This document shows, in pieces, positions 1-9,000 of a stretch of DNA of 11,164 bases; the stretch's first letter is position 1, and each line of letters begins with the position of its first letter. The DNA comes from Clostridia bacterium. GTDB lineage: Bacteria > Bacillota > Clostridia > Christensenellales > Pumilibacteraceae. The translations under genes were made by a program, and so were the position numbers. Location of the stretch: positions 1 to 11,164 of the forward strand of contig CAAFIN010000097.1 in NCBI GenBank assembly GCA_900762945.1, read 5' to 3'. The notes beneath the pieces are model-generated. The model saw only the letters and a program-made list of their open reading frames with translations. It ran no database searches and was not told the DNA's origin.

Positions 1-2
1 TC

Positions 3-53
3 ACGCGCTTTATTGCCTTCCCCGCTTGGGGGAAAGCAATCGTAATTGCGCGT
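3..53. terminator. Hairpin after the last gene, possible terminator
   Basis: ATTGC, a mismatch, then TTCCCC (12-23) pair with GGGGAA, a mismatch and GCAAT (29-40) around a five-base loop. ACGCGC (3-8) and GCGCGT (48-53) can add an outer stem. The hairpin is strong and lies 26 bases downstream of the last stop codon, so an operon terminator is plausible. On the minus strand no T-run follows within the window. On the plus strand a T-rich stretch follows, so it may serve a convergent gene to the left or work in both directions. Confidence 0.45.
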
Positions 54-78
54 ATTTTATCCTTATTACTTCCCCTCT

Positions 79-2463
79 CTACTGTTTGTCGACGTAAAGG
101 TAAATGATAAGGTCGAGGGAGTTATCGGTGGGTACGATGACGAGGTTGTTGTCTTCGCATCTGTACTCGCCGTGAACGTTCGAGGTATAGCCCAAGCCTT
201 TCAGGAACGTATCCATCTTGTCGAGCGAGGACTGAATCGAAGCGTCAATATCGAGTTGTACGTCGTAGTAGAACAGTATCGCGCGCTTTGCGGTCTGACC
301 GCTCGGCGTGTAATAGGTGGGCATACCGAAGCCGTAGGTATCGCCGAGGCAATCCGCCGAGCCGAAGAACGGAAGTACCGCTCCCTCGCTCATAGGCGTG
401 CCCGCTTTCGTGAAGTACGTCGGCAAGTAGGCAGTGACCGCATAGGCGGTTTCCACGTTGTTGACGGTTTCGGAGATAGTAAGTTGTTCCCACGAAGTCG
501 GGAGCTGACGGACGGCGGTCGCGTCGATAGCGGCTTCGATCGCGGGATCGATCACCGCGTTTTCGGCGTCGTTGAAGTCCGTGTACTCGACGAGCATTAC
601 GCCGTACATATAACTCATGCTGTAGAAGAAGCCCGCTCCCGTGATCTTGCCGTCGGCATCGACGGTCACGAACGGTTTGAATTCGACGTTGTTGACGTAA
701 CCCTTGGTGGCGAAAATACCGTAAAGCGCGATGTCGTTGCCTAGTCCCTTATAGAACGTGGTCGCGACGGAATACATATTTTCATCTACGTAATAGGTGA
801 TCGAGCCGTCATCGCTGATGGCGTAACTCGTGAAGATCGCTTCGCTGAACCCGAACGAGGGTTTCGCTTCCTTGAAGTCCGCGTTGAACGCGCGACTTGC
901 GGTGAAGGTAACTTCGTCGCCGGCGGCAGCCTCCCCTTCGCTCGACGACTTAACGTTGTAGTACGAGTTGTAGAGGTTGTCGTTTATTTTGCGGTAACCG
1001 TACCGGTTGTCGCGATAAACGTGTTCTTCGGTTGCGGTACCCTGACGGAGAATATTGTACTCGCGGAAGTAGCACTTGTCGGGCGTGACGGTTTCTTCGT
1101 AGCCCTCGGAAACGCTGACGGCGCTGGTAAGGCTGGACTGCTGAACGTGCGTAATGCGAACGTTGTAACGCTCTGCGGCGCGTGCGTCCGCTACCGCGTC
1201 GTGCAGTTTCTTAAGCACTTTGTACTCGTCGGAGTCGACTGCGTATTCGTCGTAAGCCTTGTATTTGCCGATCGTGGGAACGTTGACGTTCTCGCCCGCG
1301 TCGATGACCGCGTACAATCTCGGTTCGGTAATGTAGCCCGGCGCCATATTGTAATCGTCTTCGGCGAGCGCGTAGATACCCATGACTTCGCCGTCGTCGA
1401 TTATGAGTTCCAGCGTTTTCGCTTCCACTTCGTACGGATTAGCCGCTGCGCACATTCTCTGTACGGTGCTGTCGTTCTCGCCTTTGGAAACGTATTCGTA
1501 ACGCCAGTTGGTTTCGTTGAAACGGAAGTCGCTGACTTTCAACCCGACGAAACTGTTGTAAAGCCCGGAGTCTTCCCACGAAAGCGGGTTGTCGTTGGCG
1601 TCTTTCATAGTGTAGTTCTGTTCCTCGTTCATGAGGTTGACGCCGACTTGCGTAGCCGTGCCGTTCACGTTGCGGCAGAAAATACGCTGATTTACGCCCG
1701 CGGACGAATTGAGGTATTCGGAGAACCAGTCCGTGCCGTTCATAGCCGTTCTGATCTGCGACATATGCGTGGAATTGAATTTGCCCTTGCCGCCCAGTCT
1801 TATGTTGTAAACGTCAAGACGGAGGAAACCTTCGAACGCGACTTTCTGTTTCGCGACCGCGTCGAGCATGCTCTGCGTAAGCGCGGGCTTTGCCGCAACG
1901 ATGAGTTCCGTTTCGGCAAAGGCGCGTCTGTCTATCTTCGCGGCGGCAAAGATCTTGACGATCTTATCGCCGGTAACGTCCTTGAGCACGGTGAGTTTGC
2001 CGTCGGCGTCTACGGAAACGTACTCGTCGCCCGAAGTCACCTTCCACTCTACGTTATCGGTCGCTTCGCCGTCAACGTAGGCCCTGAGAAGAACGACGTT
2101 GCCCTCATAGCCTTTCACGTTGTCGGGGGCTTTGATAGCCACGGTATGCTCGGAGGCCGCGGTGTAGGTCGTTTCGGCAGCCGCGGAGTTTTTGTAGCCT
2201 TTTGCGGTGGCGCTGACGGAAATCGTAGCGCTCGTGATCGCGTCGGCGAGCCGGTACTGCGTTTCGGTAACCGTGTACTCGTCGTCGTTGACTTTCACGA
2301 CGTAACCGGTCGCGTTTTCAACAGCGCTCCAGGTAACCAGCCCCTCGGCGGAAACCGTAAGATTTTCGGGAGTCGCGAGTTGCTTGTCTTCGCCGCAGGA
2401 AACCGCGAGCGAAAGCGTAAGCACCGCGACGAGCAAAACGCTGATAATTTTTCTGAGTTTCAT
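79..2463 (-). CDS. Large predicted lipoprotein with Fn3-like and Ig-like N-terminal domains
   Basis: This 794-residue lipoprotein belongs to no family I can name. The signal peptide ends in LAVSCGED, giving Cys23 as the lipidated residue. An Fn3-like domain follows (about 29-103, with VTWSAVENATGYVVKV), then a Big_2/Ig-like domain (about 110-192, with YVSVDADGKLTV). The rest appears to be two loosely similar beta-rich modules (about 200-360 and 425-615). Each starts with a short helix and ends in a strand of the pattern DDGEVMGIYA or DADGKITGAGF. They could be LolA-like sheets, but this is inference. A last module (about 645-794) contains a helix-turn segment, SLDKMDTFLKGLGYT, and ends in alternating strands. 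I see no enzyme motif. It is the third gene of the operon, 13 bases after the previous stop, with GAGGAG nine bases before ATG. A binding or scaffold role beside the surface protease is plausible. The product is probably tethered to the membrane by its lipid. Confidence 0.9.
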   Translation of the reverse strand: MKLRKIISVLLVAVLTLSLAVSCGEDKQLATPENLTVSAEGLVTWSAVENATGYVVKVNDDEYTVTETQYRLADAITSATISVSATAKGYKNSAAAETTYTAASEHTVAIKAPDNVKGYEGNVVLLRAYVDGEATDNVEWKVTSGDEYVSVDADGKLTVLKDVTGDKIVKIFAAAKIDRRAFAETELIVAAKPALTQSMLDAVAKQKVAFEGFLRLDVYNIRLGGKGKFNSTHMSQIRTAMNGTDWFSEYLNSSAGVNQRIFCRNVNGTATQVGVNLMNEEQNYTMKDANDNPLSWEDSGLYNSFVGLKVSDFRFNETNWRYEYVSKGENDSTVQRMCAAANPYEVEAKTLELIIDDGEVMGIYALAEDDYNMAPGYITEPRLYAVIDAGENVNVPTIGKYKAYDEYAVDSDEYKVLKKLHDAVADARAAERYNVRITHVQQSSLTSAVSVSEGYEETVTPDKCYFREYNILRQGTATEEHVYRDNRYGYRKINDNLYNSYYNVKSSSEGEAAAGDEVTFTASRAFNADFKEAKPSFGFSEAIFTSYAISDDGSITYYVDENMYSVATTFYKGLGNDIALYGIFATKGYVNNVEFKPFVTVDADGKITGAGFFYSMSYMYGVMLVEYTDFNDAENAVIDPAIEAAIDATAVRQLPTSWEQLTISETVNNVETAYAVTAYLPTYFTKAGTPMSEGAVLPFFGSADCLGDTYGFGMPTYYTPSGQTAKRAILFYYDVQLDIDASIQSSLDKMDTFLKGLGYTSNVHGEYRCEDNNLVIVPTDNSLDLIIYLYVDKQ

Positions 2464-2472
2464 TTGCGTTCT

Positions 2473-2478
2473 CTCCTC
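2473..2478 (-). promoter_or_regulatory. Ribosome binding site of the 794-residue lipoprotein
   Basis: GAGGAG on the minus strand lies nine bases before the ATG at 2463. Its first bases overlap the TGA stop (2479-2477) of the preceding lipoprotein gene, the same stop-in-site arrangement as at the previous junction. Confidence 0.82.
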
Positions 2479-3055
2479 AATATGCGTAAACGTAAGTTAC
2501 TTCCGCGTTTTTCTGCGTTTCGGTAACGAACGAGTATTTAACGAGGCTGATCTTGCCGCTCTCGAACTTGACGGTGAAGGTCACCGCGCCGAATACGGGC
2601 AAGTCGCCGCCGATAAATTCTTTGACGTTCTCCGCGCCGCTGACCTCGCCGGTGAGTTCGCCGTCCGCGAGTTTGTAGCCGGAGTTGATGAGTCTGCTCT
2701 CGAGTTTCACCGCGACCATGTCCGTCTTTTTGACGTTGCGGGTTTCGGTGGTCACGGTTTCCTTGTTCTCGAATGTCGCCGTATCGATAGCCGTCACTTT
2801 TTCGGTGACTTCGGCGGACGAATCGGACGAGAACGCGTAAACCGTTTCGGACGAGTAAACCGTGTTTTCGCCGTCCTTGTAGGCAACCGTCGCGGTGACG
2901 GTCTTGACCTTTTCGATCGACGAAGCGTAGGTCTTGTTCATACTCTCGACCGAGCCGACGTTGCCGCACGCGAACGCCGCGAAAGCGACTGCGAGTACGA
3001 CCAGCGCGATTGCCGTTTTCTTTATAATACTGCCGCGTAAATTCTTGGTTTTCAC
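2477..3055 (-). CDS. Small predicted lipoprotein of unknown function
   Basis: This is a 192-residue protein that I do not recognise. The N-terminus (MKTKNLRGSIIKK, then a hydrophobic run) ends in AFAC, a probable lipobox with Cys30 as the lipidated residue. Phe at -2 and Ala at -3 make it a weaker lipobox than usual. The mature part (about 33-192) has alternating hydrophobic and polar residues, is rich in Thr, Val and Glu, and ends in a Tyr-rich strand (TYVYAY). This suggests an antiparallel beta-sheet fold, perhaps LolA-like, but that is inference only. The start is GTG, chosen because a perfect AAGGAGG sits six bases upstream. That site overlaps the TAA stop of the protease gene, leaving an 11-base gap. 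The operon position suggests it acts with the protease at the outer membrane face, as a partner, inhibitor, chaperone or substrate-binding protein. No catalytic motif is visible. Confidence 0.85.
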   Translation of the reverse strand: MKTKNLRGSIIKKTAIALVVLAVAFAAFACGNVGSVESMNKTYASSIEKVKTVTATVAYKDGENTVYSSETVYAFSSDSSAEVTEKVTAIDTATFENKETVTTETRNVKKTDMVAVKLESRLINSGYKLADGELTGEVSGAENVKEFIGGDLPVFGAVTFTVKFESGKISLVKYSFVTETQKNAEVTYVYAY

Positions 3056-3061
3056 TTTACG

Positions 3062-3068
3062 CCTCCTT
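3062..3068 (-). promoter_or_regulatory. Ribosome binding site that sets the GTG start of the 192-residue lipoprotein
   Basis: A perfect AAGGAGG on the minus strand lies six bases before the GTG at 3055. Its first two A bases are the last two bases of the protease TAA stop. A ribosome finishing the protease therefore covers this site, which favours coupled translation. Confidence 0.85.
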
Positions 3069-6000
3069 AAAACAGAACTCTTTTGAGCGTAGCGACGATC
3101 GCCGCCGCAACGCCGGTTACAGCCGCCGCAACGGCTGCAGCCGAAGCGACGCCTTTGTTCGCAACGTCTTTGATCGTGCCCGCTTCGTTATTGACGGACG
3201 CGACGTAATCGCCGAACGACTCGACGAGCGCATTGTACTTGGTAAGGTCCAAAAGCGCTCTGTCCGCCGCTTCGAGTTCGTCGATCTCGGCGGAAATTCC
3301 CTTTAAGAATTCGAGTTTGTCCATAGTGAATACGGTCGGGAAATCGTCTGCAGTGAGCTTAGCCGCGAGCGTACGGACTTTTTCGGTCGCTTGCGAAAGT
3401 CTGATCGCGTTGATCTTTGCTTTCGCTTCGAACACGGCGGAGTACAGTTTGTTCCATGCCGCGGTCGTGTAACCGAACTGCACGGGATCCTGTTTGACCG
3501 CGTTGTAGGCGGCTACGGCTTTGTTGACGAGCGTTTCGTCGTTTATCGTAACGTTGTCGACGCCGCCGAGTTTGACGACTTCGTTAGCGTACTCGATGAA
3601 CTGCGACATACTCTTGTCCATCGCTTCGTAGTTGCTTCTCTTTGCGTTTGCGACCTTGCCGAAGTACGCTTCGTATACGAGCGAATCGTACCCATCGAGC
3701 GTTTCGTTTTTCGGCAATCTCATACGGATCGCTTTCTGTTTGCCGACGAGGTCGACGAAGTTCGTGTAATTGAGTTGTTGGCCGAAGAGGTCGTAAACCG
3801 ATTTCAGCAGTTCGTACTGCGGGTCGGATTCGGCAAGTTTCAAAGCGTTAGCCGCGTCCTCGAGCGCGGGAGCCGCGTAGGAACGGAACTCCACTTCTCC
3901 GTCGAGAAGTCCGTCATAACCGTAGAACGCGAACGCGCCGATAAGTTTAAGCGACGTGGGCAGCACGATTACTTCGATATACTTGTTTTCGTTGCCTGCG
4001 TAAGTTGCGATGCGGGTCGTACCCTCCAGCACTTCTAGCGTGTCGATATTCATTGCGGCCGGAACCGCGGTGAGCTGCCAGTCACCCGATTTCATTCTGG
4101 TGTACAGCACGCCGTCTACTATCTTAAGATACGAGTTGACGTCTGCGGTCGTTCTGCCGCTGTAGTCGGTGAACTTCGAAAGCGAGGTTGCGCCTACGAA
4201 AGCCGCTTCGCCGACGGATTGAATGTTGGAACGGAACGCAAACGAGGAAAGGCGGGTTGCGTTGTTGAACGCGAACGTGCCGATCTTTTCGAGCGCGGGC
4301 GCGTTGAAGTCGGTTATGCCGGTATTCATGAACGCGTACGCTCCCACTTCTTTCAGTTCGGGCGCGACGATGTCGATTCTGAGCACGCTGTTCCTTGCAA
4401 ACGCCGCTTCGCCGATGGTCACGACGCTAGAGAGGTCTACGCTTCTCAGCGACGGGCCGTTATCGGGTTTGGCAACCTGAGTGAACGCGTACTCGTCGAT
4501 TTCGGTGATTTTGCCGAGGTTGATATCGTTCAGCGCTTCACAGGTGGCGAACATATACTTACCGATGCGGGTTACGCTGTCGGGCAAAGTCACGCTGGTC
4601 AGTGCGGTACAGCCGTAGAACACGAAGTTGCCGTTGAGGTGGATCATGGACGGGTCGTCGGCGTCTTTTGCCTCGCCCGCCACGAACGTTACGCCCTCGG
4701 GAATCGTCACGGTCGTGAGTTTCTTGCAGTTCATGAACGCGTTGTTACCGATCTCTCTGACCGTGGACGGAATAACGATTTCGGTGAACACGGGCGAAGA
4801 ACCGGAACTGCTATAATTGCCGAACGCGCCGTCGCCGATGGTGGTTAAGCCTTCGGAAAGCGTGACTGCGCCGATATTCGAGCAGTCGGCGAACGCGGCG
4901 TTGCCGATCGCGACTACGCCGGTAAGGTCGATCGCTCTCAGCGCGGTGCAGCCGTAGAACGCCTGCGTGGGCACTTCGTTGGTGATATTTTTAAGACTGA
5001 AACTGTCGCCGTTGCCGGTAGCGTAAAGCGCCGTGTCGTTGGCAAAGCAAGCGATACCGAGCGTTACGTTCGCGCTCTCGCCCTCGCCGAGCGTCGGGAA
5101 ATTGACTCTCTGAAGGCTCGTGCAGTTCTGAAACGCTCCAAGACCGAATTCGGTGTTTTTGCCGATATTCAGCGTGATTACGCCCGATTCGAAGAACGCG
5201 CCTTCGCCTACCGTAGCGTCGTCGCCGATAGCGACTTTGGTTACGCCGGTGCTTCTGAACGCGTACTGCGCGATCGTCTTAGCCGATTCGAGGTTCTGCA
5301 CTTCTTTGAGGTTCGCAGCGTAAGCGAACGCGAATTCGTCGATTCCGACGTTGCCGTTCTCGGGCAGAATCAGCGTCTGAATACTCGAGTTGTTGGCGAA
5401 CGCGTACTTGCCGATCTTCATATTCGGGTTCTTGATTTCGACGGATTTGACGTTCACGCCGACGAACGCGCCGGGCGCGATTTCGTCGTATTCCTCGCCG
5501 ATCACGAGCGTGCCGTAATCGATAAGGCTTTGGGTTGCGGTGTTGCTCTCGCCGAGCGCGACGAACACGATCGTCTTGCCGTCCTTGGAAAGCAGGAATC
5601 TGCCGTCCGCGGACACGCTGTACTTCTGATTTTCGGACGAAACGGTGAACTTCGAAAGGTTGGTATCCTGGAAGATCGTGCCGCCGATATCGGTTATATC
5701 GCTGTTTACGTCGAACACGAGTTCTTCGAGGTTGTCGCACTTGTAGAAGCAGTAGCCGCCCAACGTAACGCCGTTGTTCGGGAGTTTGAAAGTTTTCAGC
5801 GCGGTGTCGTTGTAGAACGCCTGAGCGCCGAACTCGCCTACCGTAGCGCCTGCGGCGTAATTAAAATCGGTGAGCGCCGTGCAGCCGCTGAATGCGCCCA
5901 TGCCTACGGTAAGCAAGGGGTTTCTGACGGTGACGGTAGTGAGTTTGTCGCAGTTGGCAAAGCAGAATTGCGGCACTTCTATTCTCTCGTAAAGGTCGAG

Positions 6001-9000
6001 CGTTTCGATAGCCGTACCCGCGAACATCGCGTACGCGAGTCTGGTATGCTCTGTCATGGTGATATTCTTGAGGTTGGAAGCACCCGAGAAAATCTGACTG
6101 CCGGAGTTACGAAGCGTGGTGAGGTCGACCGAAGTAAGCGAGGTGCAGCCGCGGAAAGCGCTGTCGCCGATCGCGTAGACTTTGCTGAGGTCGATGCTCT
6201 CGAGCGAAGTACAGCCGCGGAAGGCGTTCGCGCCGATTACGATCGTGTCCTTTTTAAGGTCGACTGTCTTGATTTTTTTGTCGCCGTAGAACGCGTATTC
6301 TCTGATATACTTCAAAGATTCGGGGAGCGTTACCTTTTCGAGTTTCTCGCAGTTGTAGAACGCGTACTTGCGGATTTCCTGCACGCCCTCGGGGATCGTG
6401 ACGCTGGTGATCGTCTTGTTGCTCTCGGGGATCTTGTTCGCGTCGTAGTCGTCCTCGGTAAGCTGAACGTTGCGGTCGGTGGTGTACAGACAGAACGCGA
6501 ACGAATCGATATACAGAATACCCTCGTCGTCCGGGATCACGACGTCGCCGCCGAGTCCCTTGTACGCGACGAGCGTACGGTTTTCGATGATGAACGGGTT
6601 CTTGACGGTTACGGTTAGAGTTGCGCGGATATTCGAAGCTCTGCCGGTAGCCTTGTCGGTAGCGACGAGCGTTACGGTAGCCGAGCCTTCCGCAAGCGCC
6701 GCGACGTTGCCTTCGTTATCGACTTTGAGAATTTCTTCGTTGCTGGACTCGTAGTTAAGGTCGTATTTCGACTCGGCGTACCACGGGTTGAAGTCGTAAC
6801 TGAGTTGGAATTTCTCGCCCGGGTACAGGCTGACTCCGTTCATCGCGAGCAGCGAATTGTAGTCGCCGGTCTTGCCGATCTCGCTGGTCTGCGCCGCGCG
6901 TGCGAACGCGTAAGTCGTGGTAAAGCCGGTGAATTTCAGACTTTCGAGTTTCGCTTTCGAAGCGTCGGTAATCTTGTTGTCCTCGCTCGAGCCTTGTCCT
7001 CGCGCTTTGACGTTGATTATCATAACCGCTTGCTTGAGTTCCATTCGTTCCAGAACGGAAACGGTCGCTCTGCCGACGGCTTTGGCTTTTACGATGCCCT
7101 CCTCCACTTCGATGATGTCGGTGTTGGAAGCCGTCCATACGAGGTGACCGAGATAGTCCTTGTTCTCGTCGACGGTTTTGTCGGCGGTATAAAGGTACTT
7201 GGTGAGGTCGATCACTTCGTCCTCGTAGCAAGACAGAATGATAAGGTCGCTGCCGTCCTCGGTGCCGTCGCCGGTGAACTTGAATTCGCCCTGGGTGCCG
7301 GGGAGCTGGCAAAGAAATATGTTGGAGTTGAGCGCGTAATCGTCCACGGAGAACGCGAGCGCGCTGGTGATGAGCCGATCTTCGTAGATCGCGTCGAGGT
7401 AATCGGTGATCTCGAAACGCACCACGGTGTTACTGCCTTTCTGACTGTAAATCGGGATCGGGTTTTTGGACAGAATGGTATAACTGCTGGACGAAGTGAA
7501 CAGAATAGGCGTTATCGACATTGCGTACTGGTTGTCGTAAACGGTGAGGTTAATGTAGTAACGATCCTTTTTCTGAGTCTTGTCGTAGGTCTTTTCGTAG
7601 GTTGCGCCTCGAATGATCGGCGCTTCTTCGTCGTAGGCGAAGTCGAACGAGAACGAGTTGCGTTTGTTCGTGTTCACTCCGCCGTCGCCGTAGTCGAGTT
7701 TGCCGTTCATGGAGAACGTATACTCGCGGTTGTTGACGAAGTTCTGATTCTTGGACGCGAGCTTGAGACTCTCGTGGTACGGCATAGGCGTGTTGCCGTA
7801 GCCGTAGGACTTGGTCGCGTTGTAGTCGGTGTGCGACCACACGGTTTCGCCCGTCACTTTGTCGGTAATGGCGAAGTCCATTTGTTTTGCGCCGCGCAAT
7901 AGTCCGGCGTAAACGTTGGAGATGCCGTCGATCGCGCCGAGGTCCTTGCCGATGGCGATATGCTCTTCGGAAGCGGGGATCTCGTCGTACTTCGCGGTGT
8001 CGATATCGTAGAGGTAAGTGCCGAGCGGGATAAGGTAGTTATACAGGTACGAGCCGTAAGGCGTGGTCGCGTAGTAATCGGCTTTGATTTTGTCCTCGTC
8101 GTCGATAGCCGCGTCGTGCGCTTCGCTCTCCACTTCGTAGTAAGTCTTATCGAACATAGGCGCCACAGTCCAGTCGCCGTAGAACGTGAGGAACGGAACG
8201 TTAAGGTCGATGTCCTTCTCTCCTTCCGCTTTCTCGTTCACGTCGTCGAGCTTGACAAAGCCCTCGACGTACATACCGTTTTCGAAGTGCGAGTTGATGT
8301 AGTTCTTATCGGCTTCGGTCACTGTGTAGACGAGTTCGAGTTTGACGGTGCCGTTCGGCCGGACGGTGATCGCGTTGCCGGTTGCCGAGCCTTCGCCGGT
8401 TGCGGTAAGCGTGAAGTTAGTGCCGTCAAGCATGGTCGGGGTTTCGGCAACGTGCTTGGGATCGGACGACGAAACGCTTTCGGTCATCGCGTCAAGCGAA
8501 AGATTGTAGGTAAGCGTGTCGTTCGAAAGGTTGACGAGGTTGAAGTTCATCGTGTAAACGCCGGTGCGGTTCTTGTCGTCGCCCAGTTCGAGTTTGGTAC
8601 GGTCGATGCCGTCGACGGTTATGTACGCTTTGGTGTTTACGGTGTTATAGAGGTCGGCAAGTCCCGCGCCCTGTTTCCTCGGGGAGTACGGGTTGTTTTC
8701 CTCGTTCTTGACAATCTTTGCCGACGACATCATAAGTTGGTTAGCCATATTCTTGATTTCGTTGGCGGTCTTGTCGGGATAAGTGTCTTTGAGGTACTGA
8801 CGGATAAGCACGACTATGCCGCAGAGGTTAGGCGTTGCCATCGAGGTTCCGGAGAGTTCGTCGTAGCGGTAAACGGTTTTGCCGTTCTCGTCGGTGTAAC
8901 TGCCGGGGATAGCGGACTTGATGTTGCCGCCGTGAGCGGTGATCTCGGGCTTGAGTTCGAGCGAAGGCGTCGGACCCCAGCTGGAGAAGTCGGACATAAA

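Noticed and set aside
1021..2526. Plus-strand open frame of 501 codons opposite the large lipoprotein gene
   Set aside because: It has the same register effect as above and shows no recognisable domain. The minus strand has a lipobox, Fn3-like domain and ribosome binding site.
3916..6558. Regular short repeats that might suggest a CRISPR or satellite array
   Set aside because: The repeats are coding, keep frame over about 31 units, vary freely at the DNA level, and translate as BspA leucine-rich repeats.
5530..7902. Two plus-strand open frames of about 360 codons opposite the Ig/LRR part of the protease
   Set aside because: They are register-locked shadows of the minus-strand gene with low-complexity translations.
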